Assembly: GCA_030949985.1 (NCBI GenBank) | Contig: JAUZRX010000010.1 | Location: 228,454-292,453, forward strand | Reading direction: 5' to 3' | Source of the DNA: Acidobacteriota bacterium | GTDB lineage: Bacteria; Acidobacteriota; Polarisedimenticolia; J045 | Length of the DNA stretch: 64,000 bases | In this document: positions 1 through 8,085 of the stretch, piece after piece | Layout: every line of letters begins with the position of its first letter | How positions within the stretch are numbered: position 1 is the first letter of the stretch | The notes under the pieces: model-generated | Seen by the model: only the letters and a program-made list of their open reading frames with translations | What the model was told of the DNA's origin: nothing | Database searches by the model: none | Made by a program: the position numbers and the translations under genes

Positions 1-1653
1 GACAGCGTCAACCAGTTGGTCAGTTTCACCATGGACGGCGAGGAATTTTCCTTCCCCATCCATGCTGTCCAGGAAATCGTCCGACTGCCGGATGTGACCC
101 CGGTGCCCGGCGCTTCCACTTCCGTCGAAGGCATCATCAACCTGCGCGGAAGCATCCTCCCTCTGATCGACCTCAGGAGATCCCTGGGCCTCGCCGATAC
201 GACCTATTGCGATGATTCGAGAGTCATCGTGGTGCGTCACCAGGGCGGACAGACCGGGATGATCGTCGATCGCGTAAACGAGGTCCTCCAAGTCCCCCGG
301 GAACACATCGCCCCCCCGCCGCCGAACCTTTCCACGCCCGGCGGCAGCGCCCTCCTCGGCCTGGCCAAGATCGAGGGCGGCAGGCGGGTGATCATGATCC
401 TCTCCCAGGACCAGCTTCTTCCCCCCGTTGCCGAGCAGCCGAAGGATATGAACCCTCCTTCGTCCTCCTCCCAGGTCACCGAAACCGAAACCCGAATCGA
501 GGACGAAAGGTTGCTCGTCACGTTCAGACTGGCCGACGAGGAGTTTGCGGTCAACATTACGGATGTCCGGGAGATCGTGCGCCCCGGCAACATCGTGCGC
601 ATACCCAAGGCTCCATCTTTCGTCGTTGGCATCATGCCTCTCCGTAACGAGCTCTTGCCGGTCATCGATCTTCGCAAACGATTTGGACTCCCCCAACCAT
701 GCCACGACCCGGCAGAGCGGGAGTCCACGCCCGAATCCGACGCCCGGCGCATTGTCGTCGCCGATATCAACAACATGACCACCGGCTTGTTGACCGACTC
801 GGTGTCCCAGGTACTGCGCCTGCCCGAACGCGAGGTCGCGCCGGTCCCCGATATTACCCACGCCGAGCAGGCGGCTTACCTGCAGGGCGTCGGAAAACTC
901 CGAACCGGGGACCGTCTGCTGCTCTTACTCGACCTCGCGGGCCTGCTTTCCGCCGAGGAGCAGACCAGCATCAGTCAGGCCACGGGCAATCGGCAAGCCA
1001 CCGCAGGAGAAGCGCACATGACCGCAAGACAGGATACGGAGGACGTCCGGCACCTCGTCTGCTTCCGCATTGGTGATGAGGAGTTCGGTATCGGTATCAT
1101 GCAAGTGCGGGAGATCGTCCGTGTCGAAACCATAACGGCGGTGCCCGGCGCTCCATCGTTCGTCTCCGGTATCGTCAATCTCCGTGGCAATATCCTGCCG
1201 GTGATCAACCTCCGCAAGAGATTCGGCCACGAAGATCTCGAACACTCCGAACAGAGCCGAATCCTGGTCGTCGAACTCGACGGAAAGACCACCGGCCTCA
1301 TCGTGGACGCGGTGAGCGAAGTCCTGCGTATCCCGGAAAAAGACATCGAACCGACTCCACAAATACTCACGGAGAACGTCGCCAGTCGCTACGTCTCCGG
1401 CGTGGGCAAGCTGGACAACGGAAACCGCACCGTGCTGCTGTTGAAAACCGAGGACCTGCTGCAGCGCGCGGAAATCCAAGCCCTGCCCGGATCCGGCGAG
1501 CCTGCGGTCCCGGAGGCCTCCGACGGGCCGAATACTGAAGAAGTCACCGGGCACGGCGAGTCCCCTTCGGGCCGCAACGGGCAGGTTCAGAGCCCGGCCA
1601 AACCGCATCGCGACCTCGTGCCGGACCAGCAGGTGGAAAACCAGCCGGCCTAG
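1..1653 (+). CDS. cheW: Triple-domain CheW-like chemotaxis coupling protein (5' end outside window)
   Basis: CheW domains dock chemoreceptors to the CheA kinase in the cytoplasm. The reading frame is open from base 1. A TTG at 16 could start it, but the first codons (…NQLVSFTMDGEEF) already match a CheW beta strand, so the true start probably lies upstream. Three tandem CheW domains are visible, near residues 1-130, 160-310 and 345-480. Each opens with a V-x-F-x-(L/I)-x-(D/E)-E-(E/F) strand followed by an (V/R)EIVR helix, and each carries an IxxLRxxxLPxIxLRxxFG block. The linkers and the last 60 residues are Pro/Glu/Ser-rich and probably disordered. Three CheW domains in one chain are uncommon; single-domain CheW is about 150 residues. 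It is the first visible gene of a cluster whose next genes are cheB, a HEAT-repeat gene, cheR, a cheY-like gene and cheA. Confidence 0.9.
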   Translation, partial: DSVNQLVSFTMDGEEFSFPIHAVQEIVRLPDVTPVPGASTSVEGIINLRGSILPLIDLRRSLGLADTTYCDDSRVIVVRHQGGQTGMIVDRVNEVLQVPREHIAPPPPNLSTPGGSALLGLAKIEGGRRVIMILSQDQLLPPVAEQPKDMNPPSSSSQVTETETRIEDERLLVTFRLADEEFAVNITDVREIVRPGNIVRIPKAPSFVVGIMPLRNELLPVIDLRKRFGLPQPCHDPAERESTPESDARRIVVADINNMTTGLLTDSVSQVLRLPEREVAPVPDITHAEQAAYLQGVGKLRTGDRLLLLLDLAGLLSAEEQTSISQATGNRQATAGEAHMTARQDTEDVRHLVCFRIGDEEFGIGIMQVREIVRVETITAVPGAPSFVSGIVNLRGNILPVINLRKRFGHEDLEHSEQSRILVVELDGKTTGLIVDAVSEVLRIPEKDIEPTPQILTENVASRYVSGVGKLDNGNRTVLLLKTEDLLQRAEIQALPGSGEPAVPEASDGPNTEEVTGHGESPSGRNGQVQSPAKPHRDLVPDQQVENQPA

Positions 1654-1685
1654 CCGGTATTCATGGGAAAGGAAATCCGCAAGTG

Positions 1686-2774
1686 ATGGGAAAGATCCGC
1701 GTTCTGATCGCCGACGACTCCGCGCTGATGCGCCGAGAGTTGACCCGGATTCTCGAGAGCGATCCCCAAATCGAAGTTCTTGCCGCAGCGCGCAACGGCC
1801 AGGACGCCGTTGAGAAAACCCGCAAATTGGACCCGGACGTGGTCGCCCTCGATATCAACATGCCTGTGATGGACGGGTTGACCGCTCTGCAAAACATCAT
1901 GATGGACTCTCCCCGGCCCGTCGTGATGATCAGTTCCCTGACCCAGGAAGGCGCCTTGACCTCTTACGAGGCCCTCGAACTGGGAGCTGTCGATTTCGTC
2001 GGCAAGCCCGGCGGCACCATCTCCCGTGATATCCGTCGCTCATCTGACGAAATCATCAACAAGATCAAGGCCGCAGCCAGCGCCAACAAGAAGCGCCTCT
2101 CCCACCACCGGGTCCGCCGCCCGGCCACGGCGACCAAGCGCGCGACCCGTACCGCCGCGCGTCCCTCCGCAAACGGCAGGATCGTGGTCATCGGCCAGTC
2201 CACCGGCGGCCCGAACACCATCCTCGACATCCTGCCGCTCCTCCCTGCCGACCTGGGCGCTCCCGTGGTCATCATTCAACACATGCCCGCTTCCTTCACC
2301 CCCTCTTTCGCCGAACGCCTCGACAGGCACTGTGCCTTCCCATTCAAGCAGGCCGAGGCCCACGATGTGGTCGAGGACAATCACGGCTACCTCGCACCCG
2401 GCGATTCGCACATGCTTCTCGCCCGTCGTGGGGGCCATCGCAAGGGAGCCCTGGTGCGCCTTTCCCCGGAACCTGCCGACACACTACACAGGCCCTCGGT
2501 GGACGTCACCATGCATTCCATTCTACAGCTCTACGGGGGCCCAAACATCGTCGCGGTCCTCCTGACCGGGATGGGTGCGGACGGCGCCGATGCCATGGCA
2601 GCCATTCGGAAGGCCGGTGGACGCACGATCGCCGAATCCGAAGAGACTTCCATCGTCTTCGGCATGCCCCGGGAAGCCATCGCACGGGGAGGAGCCGAGT
2701 TCGTCCTGCCCTCCTACGAAATCGCGGAAAAAATCGTGGCCCTTGTCGGCGCCGGTGCGAGGGTCTCGGCATGA
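1686..2774 (+). CDS. cheB: Chemotaxis protein-glutamate methylesterase/glutaminase CheB
   Basis: CheB removes methyl groups from (and deamidates) receptor glutamines when phosphorylated by CheA. The N-terminal receiver domain shows D10/D11 and the phospho-acceptor D56 (…ALDINMPVMDG). A basic, Ala/Thr/Arg-rich linker follows, near residues 125-160. The C-terminal esterase has the catalytic triad: S172 in GQSTGG, H199 in QHMP and D299 in TGMGADG. Length (362 aa) is normal. Start choice: ATG 1686; an in-frame GTG at 1683 is equally possible and sits about 10 nt after GGAAAGG. It lies 32 nt after the triple cheW, so the genes are probably co-transcribed. A second CheB, 59634-60677, belongs to the other chemotaxis cluster of this window. 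Confidence 0.95.
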   Translation: MGKIRVLIADDSALMRRELTRILESDPQIEVLAAARNGQDAVEKTRKLDPDVVALDINMPVMDGLTALQNIMMDSPRPVVMISSLTQEGALTSYEALELGAVDFVGKPGGTISRDIRRSSDEIINKIKAAASANKKRLSHHRVRRPATATKRATRTAARPSANGRIVVIGQSTGGPNTILDILPLLPADLGAPVVIIQHMPASFTPSFAERLDRHCAFPFKQAEAHDVVEDNHGYLAPGDSHMLLARRGGHRKGALVRLSPEPADTLHRPSVDVTMHSILQLYGGPNIVAVLLTGMGADGADAMAAIRKAGGRTIAESEETSIVFGMPREAIARGGAEFVLPSYEIAEKIVALVGAGARVSA

Positions 2775-3006
2775 ACACCCAGGCCGCGTCCGCCGCCCTG
2801 CGCGTGCGCCATCGTTCCACGCCATTCGGCCCGCTGTCACCGAGCGAGCGCCCCGGATTGTCCAGCATTGGAAATCCTTCACATACGGCCCTTTCCCCCG
2901 CCGGGAAACTCCACTCGCCCGGCCACCGCCGGCAGAAAGATCTCCTCCCGGCGCGAGTAAAACTCCACGATTCCCACGCATACGCCTCCGCCAAGGGAGA
3001 CGCATC
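2775..3006 (+). other. Unassigned spacer inside chemotaxis cluster 1
   Basis: This 232-nt gap separates cheB from the HEAT-repeat gene, although the other junctions of the cluster are tight. It contains a 79-codon ORF (2771-3010) whose ATG overlaps the cheB stop (ATGA). Its product is low-complexity (His/Pro/Ser/Arg), has no recognisable domain, and runs into the start of the next gene. It could be a translationally coupled small protein, or simply a leader whose end carries the AAGGGAGA ribosome binding site of the next gene. I see no clear promoter or terminator in it. Confidence 0.3.
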
Positions 3007-3678
3007 ATGACCGAACCTACCTTTGAAGAGTTGCTCCAACAGCTTTCCGATCCGGACGAGGAAACCAGGCGTTTCGCGGCCGAGGACCTGGGCGATCTCC
3101 ATAATCCCGAGGCCATCGACCCCCTGGTCGCCGCACTCACCGACTCCGCCGTGGCCGTTCGCGAAGCCGCGGTACAGGCCCTGATCGCCATCGGCGGCGA
3201 AACCGTCGCCCGGCGAGTCGCGCCACTCCTGGATCATCCCGAGGCTCCCGTCCGCAACAGCGCGCTGGAGGTTTTCGAGAACCTTCGTGTGGACGCCATC
3301 GCCCCGGCTGCGGACCTCTATCTCTCCTCGACCGATTCTCATGACCTGCGCAAAATCGCGGTCGATACCCTGGGCAAGATCGATCAGACGAAAGAGTCCA
3401 AGGCTTTCGCCACACTGCTGCAAGCTCTCGACGATCCTCACATCAATGTGGCAACCGCGGCCTGTGAAGCCCTCGGGCGAGTCGGGGGGGACGACGCCGT
3501 CGAGGCCCTGACCAGCCATATCGGCCGCCACCCCTGGATGGACGGCACCATCTTCCTCGCGCTGACGACGATCGGGTCCGACAAGGCCCGCGAGGCCCTC
3601 GAACAGATCGACGAGACGACGCTCGAACCCCAGGCCGTTTTCGCCCTCCAGGAAGCCAGGAGCCTGGTGACGCCATGA
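3007..3678 (+). CDS. HEAT-repeat protein encoded within the chemotaxis cluster
   Basis: This 223-residue protein consists almost wholly of helical HEAT/PBS-lyase-type repeats of about 31 residues. The pattern is (L/V)xxxLxDxxxxVRxxAxxALxxIG, for example at residues 10-32, 38-63 and 69-94. HEAT scaffolds bind other proteins; no catalytic residues are visible. ATG 3007 is chosen because AAGGGAGA lies just upstream and the repeats begin within ten residues; the frame is open further upstream but without repeat character. The stop overlaps the cheR start (ATGA), which argues for translational coupling and a role in the same signalling complex, perhaps as a scaffold or a CheR/CheB adaptor (inference). 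A second, unrelated-looking HEAT gene lies at 12349-13134. Confidence 0.8.
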   Translation: MTEPTFEELLQQLSDPDEETRRFAAEDLGDLHNPEAIDPLVAALTDSAVAVREAAVQALIAIGGETVARRVAPLLDHPEAPVRNSALEVFENLRVDAIAPAADLYLSSTDSHDLRKIAVDTLGKIDQTKESKAFATLLQALDDPHINVATAACEALGRVGGDDAVEALTSHIGRHPWMDGTIFLALTTIGSDKAREALEQIDETTLEPQAVFALQEARSLVTP

Positions 3679-4589
3679 CCGCCACACGATCGCTGACACC
3701 GACGTCCGAAAGGGCAAGCCGCGCCATGCTTTCCGAAATCACCCAGGTTCAGCTGGACCAGATCCGGGAGCTGATCTACAAGGAAACGGGAATTCTTTAC
3801 GAAACGAAGAAAGACTACGCCATGAAGGCGCGCATCGAGCGCCGCATGGAGGCCTCCGGCCATAGAACCTTCCGCCGCTATTACCGAAGCCTGCTCCTCG
3901 AAGATCCAGGCGGAGAACTGCAGAATCTGATTGAGGAGTTGACCGTCAACGAGACTTACTTTTTCCGGGACTTCCCCCAGCTCCAGGGATTCGGGGAGCG
4001 AGCTTTGCCGTTGCTTCTTGAAGAGAAAAAAAAGGTCGGTGACTCCACTCTCAAAATATGGTCAGCGGCCTGCTCCACCGGTGAGGAGCCCTATACGCTC
4101 TCGATCATCGCCCAGGAGATGATTGAAGACTATGAGCGCTGGGACGTCTCCATTCTCGCGACCGACATCGATCGACAGGTCTTGAGGATCGCGAAAAAAG
4201 GCGAATACGGCCGCCGGTCGATGAAGGACACCCCGCTCGTCTATCGCAAGAAATACTTCTCCAACCAGGGTACCTCATGGCAGGTTCTGCCACACACCGC
4301 GGAACCGGTCCATTTCGACCTGGTGAACCTCATTGATCGCAGGGCCATGCGCAAACAACGCGGCTTTGATTTTATCTTTTGCCGCAATGTTCTCATCTAC
4401 TTCAATGAGCTATCCCGCAAGAAAGTCGTCAACTCGTTTTACGACGCCCTCAAACCGGGAGGTTTCCTCTTTCTTGGAGCTTCAGAATCCGTCGGCCGCA
4501 TCACGGCCGCCTTTCAACTGACGAAACTCGGCGATCAAGTCTTCTACAGAAAGCCCCAGGCCGGCTCACTCCACTCAAAGAGAGACTGA
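3675..4589 (+). CDS. cheR: Chemotaxis protein-glutamate O-methyltransferase CheR
   Basis: CheR transfers a methyl group from S-adenosylmethionine to receptor glutamates, opposing CheB. An N-terminal helical domain covers about residues 15-90 and includes the substrate-side motif NETYFFRD. The SAM-binding Rossmann fold follows, with WSAACSTGEEPYT as its glycine-rich loop and the later FIFCRNVLIYF segment. Length (304 aa) is slightly above the usual 270-290 because of about 17 extra N-terminal residues. An internal ATG at 3726 would give the standard length, but the ATG at 3675 overlaps the stop of the HEAT gene and fits coupling. The cheY-like gene follows after 5 nt. Confidence 0.95.
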   Translation: MTATRSLTPTSERASRAMLSEITQVQLDQIRELIYKETGILYETKKDYAMKARIERRMEASGHRTFRRYYRSLLLEDPGGELQNLIEELTVNETYFFRDFPQLQGFGERALPLLLEEKKKVGDSTLKIWSAACSTGEEPYTLSIIAQEMIEDYERWDVSILATDIDRQVLRIAKKGEYGRRSMKDTPLVYRKKYFSNQGTSWQVLPHTAEPVHFDLVNLIDRRAMRKQRGFDFIFCRNVLIYFNELSRKKVVNSFYDALKPGGFLFLGASESVGRITAAFQLTKLGDQVFYRKPQAGSLHSKRD

Positions 4590-4594
4590 AAACC

Positions 4595-4969
4595 ATGCCC
4601 AGGATCCTGATCGTAGACGATTCCCACATTGTTCTGAACCTTCATTCGTTCATCTTTGAAAAGGCCGGCTTCGACTGCGCCGTAGCCGAAAACGGTTTTC
4701 TCGCCCTCGAGATTCTCAACCAGGAAGATTTCGATCTCGTCGTCACGGACATCAACATGCCCCGCATGGATGGTTACGAACTGACGCGTCAGATCCGCAA
4801 GATTCCCGGCAAGGAAACGATTCCGATCATCATCGTATCGACCGAAGAAGAGGCCGAGGACAAGATGAAAGGCGCCGAGGCGGGGGCCAACGTCTATATC
4901 ACCAAGCCCGCCGAACCCGAAGCGCTGATCGAGAACTCCAAAATGCTGCTTGGCGTGACGGCGAGCTGA
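4595..4969 (+). CDS. cheY: Single-domain CheY-like response regulator
   Basis: This 124-residue stand-alone receiver domain has all phosphorylation residues: D8/D9 in the acidic pocket, D52 (VTDINMPRMDG) as acceptor, S82 on beta-4 and K104 (ITKPA) on beta-5. There is no output domain. Lying between cheR and cheA, it is the expected diffusible partner of the CheA at 5018-7825, carrying the signal to a motor or other target, or acting as a phosphate sink. I cannot tell which from sequence. The spacing to cheR is 5 nt; to cheA it is 48 nt. Confidence 0.92.
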   Translation: MPRILIVDDSHIVLNLHSFIFEKAGFDCAVAENGFLALEILNQEDFDLVVTDINMPRMDGYELTRQIRKIPGKETIPIIIVSTEEEAEDKMKGAEAGANVYITKPAEPEALIENSKMLLGVTAS

Positions 4970-5017
4970 ATCTGACTCTTTCGCCCTTGACCGGCGTTCG
5001 GGCACGCGGAGGCAAAT

Positions 5018-7825
5018 ATGACAGACGATCGATTCGAGTTGGACGAGGAAATTGTCGTCGAGTTCATCGCCGAATCTCTCGAGCACCTCGACGGCATAGA
5101 TCAAAAGTTGATGGAATACGAGAAAGATCCGGAAAACAGCGAACTTTTGGACGGCATCTTTCGTGCGATCCATTCGATCAAGGGCAGTTCAGGCTTCCTC
5201 GACCTGTCTGATATCAACAGCCTCAGCCATCGCCTGGAAACCCTGCTCGATCAGCTCCGTAAGGGGGAAAGGGCGGTTTCGACCGCCATCATGGACGTCC
5301 TCTTCCAGGGTTGCGACATACTCCGGCAACTGGTAAGCGACGCCAAGGAAGGGCTGGCCAACCCCGGTCAGAGCGGTTCTTCCACGGACGATGACCAGCT
5401 CTCCGCGATTCACGAAGCCCTATCGCATCTTCTTGGGCCGGACCAGGCCCCTTCGACCGAGGCATCCAGCATGAGCTCCAGCGAAGCAAGCGGCGAAACG
5501 CCCGAAAATACCAACCTCCCCGGAGGCACAGAGGAAACCCGGAGCGTAGAGGCCGCCCAGAGCGCAGAGGACCCCGGGACCGAAGAGGCCGCCCAGAGCG
5601 CGGAGGACGCCGGGACCGAAGAGGCCGCCCAGGGCGAACCCGGCGGTTACAATATCACACCGGAGATTCTGCAGGAGTTCAGGATCGAAGCCGAGGAGCA
5701 CCTCGATTCCTGTGAAAAAGGGCTCGTTCGACTTTCCGAAGTCCCGGACGACCGGGAGGCGGTAAACTCGCTTTTCCGAGACATGCATTCGATCAAGGGT
5801 ACCGCCGCCTACCTCGGGCTGGACACGATCAGTCACCTGGCTCATGCCTCGGAAAGCCTGCTCGAAGTGCTTCGGCGGCAGGAATCTGCGATGCGGATCG
5901 AGGAAGACGAACTCGACCTGCTTTTCGAAGCGCTTGATCTTCTCCGGAAAATGGTCGCTGACCCCGCCGTACCCAACGAGAAAGCCAAGGATGTCGCCGA
6001 GCGCATCTCTCGCAGAATCGCCACTACGAAGGCGGACGCCGCCCGGCAGGAAAACGGCGCCCCGACATCTTCCCAGGTTCCCGAAAGCGGGCCCATGGCC
6101 ACCTTTGCCAAGGCCGTCGAACAGCACCGGGATAACCTCAAAGAATGCCTGCCCCGACTGACGGACGAGGCGAAAAGAAAAAGCACGCTTGAAATCATGG
6201 AGCGGGCCGCCAGATCGCTGAAAAACAGCGCGCGCTACATGGATTTCCAGCAACTCGAAGGCGCAGCCGGAAACCTGGAGGATCAAATCGCCGCGATTCG
6301 CAGCGGGAAAGTTCCTTTCGACAACACGGTTTCCCAACAACTGGCCGACCGGGTCGCCGATCTCGAGAAAAGATTGGCAGATATCCTGGCGGGCAAGCCG
6401 GAGGAGCCCAGTGAGGAGCCCAGTGCGGTAGGCAGCAACCACAGTGGATCCAACACAGGCGGCGCGAAAGAAGAAGCCGGCAAGGCTTCGGCGAAACAGA
6501 CGAAGCCGAGCAGCCCAAGGGTAACGGAGAGCGCTCCGAAAACCATGCGCGTCAACCAGGAACTGCTCGACACCTTCATGAACCTGGTCGGTGAGCTGAT
6601 CGTGGCCCGCAACGCCTTCGGCCACATCGAGCGGCGACTCGAACTCGGCGACGGGGAAAGGGGCGACGCGCTCAAAGACCTCCGTGCGGCGTCTCTGGCC
6701 GTGGCCCGTATCTCCGAGGAGATGCAACGCACGGTGATGGAGATGCGCATGGTGCCGATCCGCACCGTGTTCCAGAAGTTCCCACGAATGATCCGGGATT
6801 TGAGCAAGAAGAGCGGCAAACGGGCCCAGATCATTCTGCAAGGCGAGGAAACCGAAATCGACAAGGGCATCGCCGAGGAACTCGGTGACCCTCTCGTTCA
6901 CATCATCCGCAACAGCATCGACCACGGCATGGAGCCTCCCGAGGAACGGCTGCGCGCCGGCAAACCGGAAGTCGGCACGGTGATTTTGCGGGCCGCTCAT
7001 GAAGGCAACTTCATCATCATCGAAATCGTCGACGACGGGCGCGGGATCAACACGGAGGCCGTGCTGGAAAAAGCGATCGAGAAGGGCCTCGTCAGCCGCG
7101 AACAGGCTCAGAACCTGAGCCACGAGGATATCTGCGGCTTTATTTTCAAGCCGGGCTTCTCGACCGCCAAGAACATCACCGACATCTCCGGGCGCGGTGT
7201 TGGCATGGACGTGGTCTTGACCAACCTCAAAAAGCTCAAAGGCAACGTGCATGTCAGCTCCGAGCAGGGCCAAGGCACTATCGTCCGGCTGGAGGTTCCG
7301 CTGACCCTCGCCCTGGTGGACGCACTGCTCGTGGAAGTCGACGGGCAAACGTTCGCCATGCCGTTGGACGCGGTCGCTGAAACCGTCAAGGTACGGGTCG
7401 ACGCGGTCAAATCGCTGATGAAGAAAAAGGCCATCACCCTTCGCGAAGAGGTCGTCAGTGTGGCCGACCTGGCGGAACTTCTCGGGATCCAGCGGCGGCA
7501 CGACCTGGAGCAGGAAGAGTTGACCCTGCTGATCCTCAAGCTGGGCGGCAACCGGCTGGGCGTGATCGTGGATCGTATCCAGCGCAAAGAAGAGATCGTG
7601 GTCAAACCCCTGGCGGACTACCTCACCGCGATTCCCGGGCTGGCCGGCGCATCCATCCTGGGCGACGGGCGGTCGATCCTGATCCTCGAACCCGGGGAGA
7701 TGATGACCCTTGCCCGGACCAGCGACGACAACGGCAACGGCACCGGCAAAGACACCCCCGCCAAGGTTCCGGCGACGGAAATGCGTGAACCCGCCGTCAG
7801 CCCGGAAGCCGCGCCGGCCTGCTGA
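5018..7825 (+). CDS. cheA: Chemotaxis histidine kinase CheA with multiple HPt modules
   Basis: This is the sensor kinase of the cluster: it autophosphorylates on HPt histidines and passes phosphate to CheY and CheB. At 935 aa it is well above the usual ~650. Domains: HPt1 with H52 (AIHSIKG); an acidic linker with a 12-residue tandem repeat (residues 178-206); HPt2 with H257 (MHSIKG); a third HPt-like bundle (about 357-455) where R399 occupies the histidine position (RSLKNSARYM); dimerisation helices (510-575); an ATPase domain with N box (HIIRNSIDHG, 628-637) and G boxes DDGRGIN and GRGVGMDVV; and a C-terminal CheW-like regulatory domain. All kinase motifs are intact. The Ala/Pro/Glu-rich tail suggests a flexible C-terminus. 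It is the last gene of the cluster and is followed by GC-rich hairpins. Confidence 0.95.
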   Translation: MTDDRFELDEEIVVEFIAESLEHLDGIDQKLMEYEKDPENSELLDGIFRAIHSIKGSSGFLDLSDINSLSHRLETLLDQLRKGERAVSTAIMDVLFQGCDILRQLVSDAKEGLANPGQSGSSTDDDQLSAIHEALSHLLGPDQAPSTEASSMSSSEASGETPENTNLPGGTEETRSVEAAQSAEDPGTEEAAQSAEDAGTEEAAQGEPGGYNITPEILQEFRIEAEEHLDSCEKGLVRLSEVPDDREAVNSLFRDMHSIKGTAAYLGLDTISHLAHASESLLEVLRRQESAMRIEEDELDLLFEALDLLRKMVADPAVPNEKAKDVAERISRRIATTKADAARQENGAPTSSQVPESGPMATFAKAVEQHRDNLKECLPRLTDEAKRKSTLEIMERAARSLKNSARYMDFQQLEGAAGNLEDQIAAIRSGKVPFDNTVSQQLADRVADLEKRLADILAGKPEEPSEEPSAVGSNHSGSNTGGAKEEAGKASAKQTKPSSPRVTESAPKTMRVNQELLDTFMNLVGELIVARNAFGHIERRLELGDGERGDALKDLRAASLAVARISEEMQRTVMEMRMVPIRTVFQKFPRMIRDLSKKSGKRAQIILQGEETEIDKGIAEELGDPLVHIIRNSIDHGMEPPEERLRAGKPEVGTVILRAAHEGNFIIIEIVDDGRGINTEAVLEKAIEKGLVSREQAQNLSHEDICGFIFKPGFSTAKNITDISGRGVGMDVVLTNLKKLKGNVHVSSEQGQGTIVRLEVPLTLALVDALLVEVDGQTFAMPLDAVAETVKVRVDAVKSLMKKKAITLREEVVSVADLAELLGIQRRHDLEQEELTLLILKLGGNRLGVIVDRIQRKEEIVVKPLADYLTAIPGLAGASILGDGRSILILEPGEMMTLARTSDDNGNGTGKDTPAKVPATEMREPAVSPEAAPAC
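5549..5635 (+). repeat. 36-bp coding tandem repeat in the CheA linker
   Basis: Two full 36-nt units (5549-5584 and 5585-5620) and a partial third (5621-5635) encode EAAQSAED(P/A)GTE. The first two units differ at two bases. The repeat lies between HPt1 and HPt2, so copy-number change would alter linker length without breaking the frame. Confidence 0.8.
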
Positions 7826-7874
7826 GCCCAAAGCCCGCGCAAGACCAAGCGTCTCCGGACCTACCGGGGGCGCG

Positions 7875-7941
7875 GGGGAGGCAGGCGGAAGAGTGACTTC
7901 CGCCCCTCCCCAGGGCCGGCGCGGCGGGTACTCGCGCCGGC
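7875..7941. terminator. Two adjacent GC-rich hairpins between convergent cheA and subtilase genes
   Basis: The first inverted repeat pairs GGGGAGG (7875-7881) with CCTCCCC (7905-7911) and GGCGGAAG (7884-7891) with CTTCCGCC (7897-7904), with loop AGTGA. The second pairs GCCGGCGCG (7915-7923) with CGCGCCGGC (7933-7941). They sit in the 260-nt gap between two converging genes, where a bidirectional terminator is expected. Neither is followed by a T-run on either strand, so they may stop transcripts only with help, or merely protect 3' ends. The rest of the gap (7942-8085) holds a C10 tract and no other visible feature. Confidence 0.4.
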
Positions 7942-8085
7942 ACGCCCCGCTTACCCCTCTCCTCCGGGCCGCGGGCGAGCGATCCTCGCCGCCCGCCGCG
8001 CCTGGCGGCCTCGGCGCCCCCCCCCCGGCGGGCAGCGGATGGGAGCCGGAGCCTCGCCTCCAACCGGACCTGCCCGATGGCCTGC

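Noticed and set aside
2771..3010. 79-codon ORF between cheB and the HEAT gene as a protein-coding gene
   Set aside because: The ATGA overlap is attractive, but the product is low-complexity, has no motif and covers the next gene's start. Kept only as an unassigned spacer.
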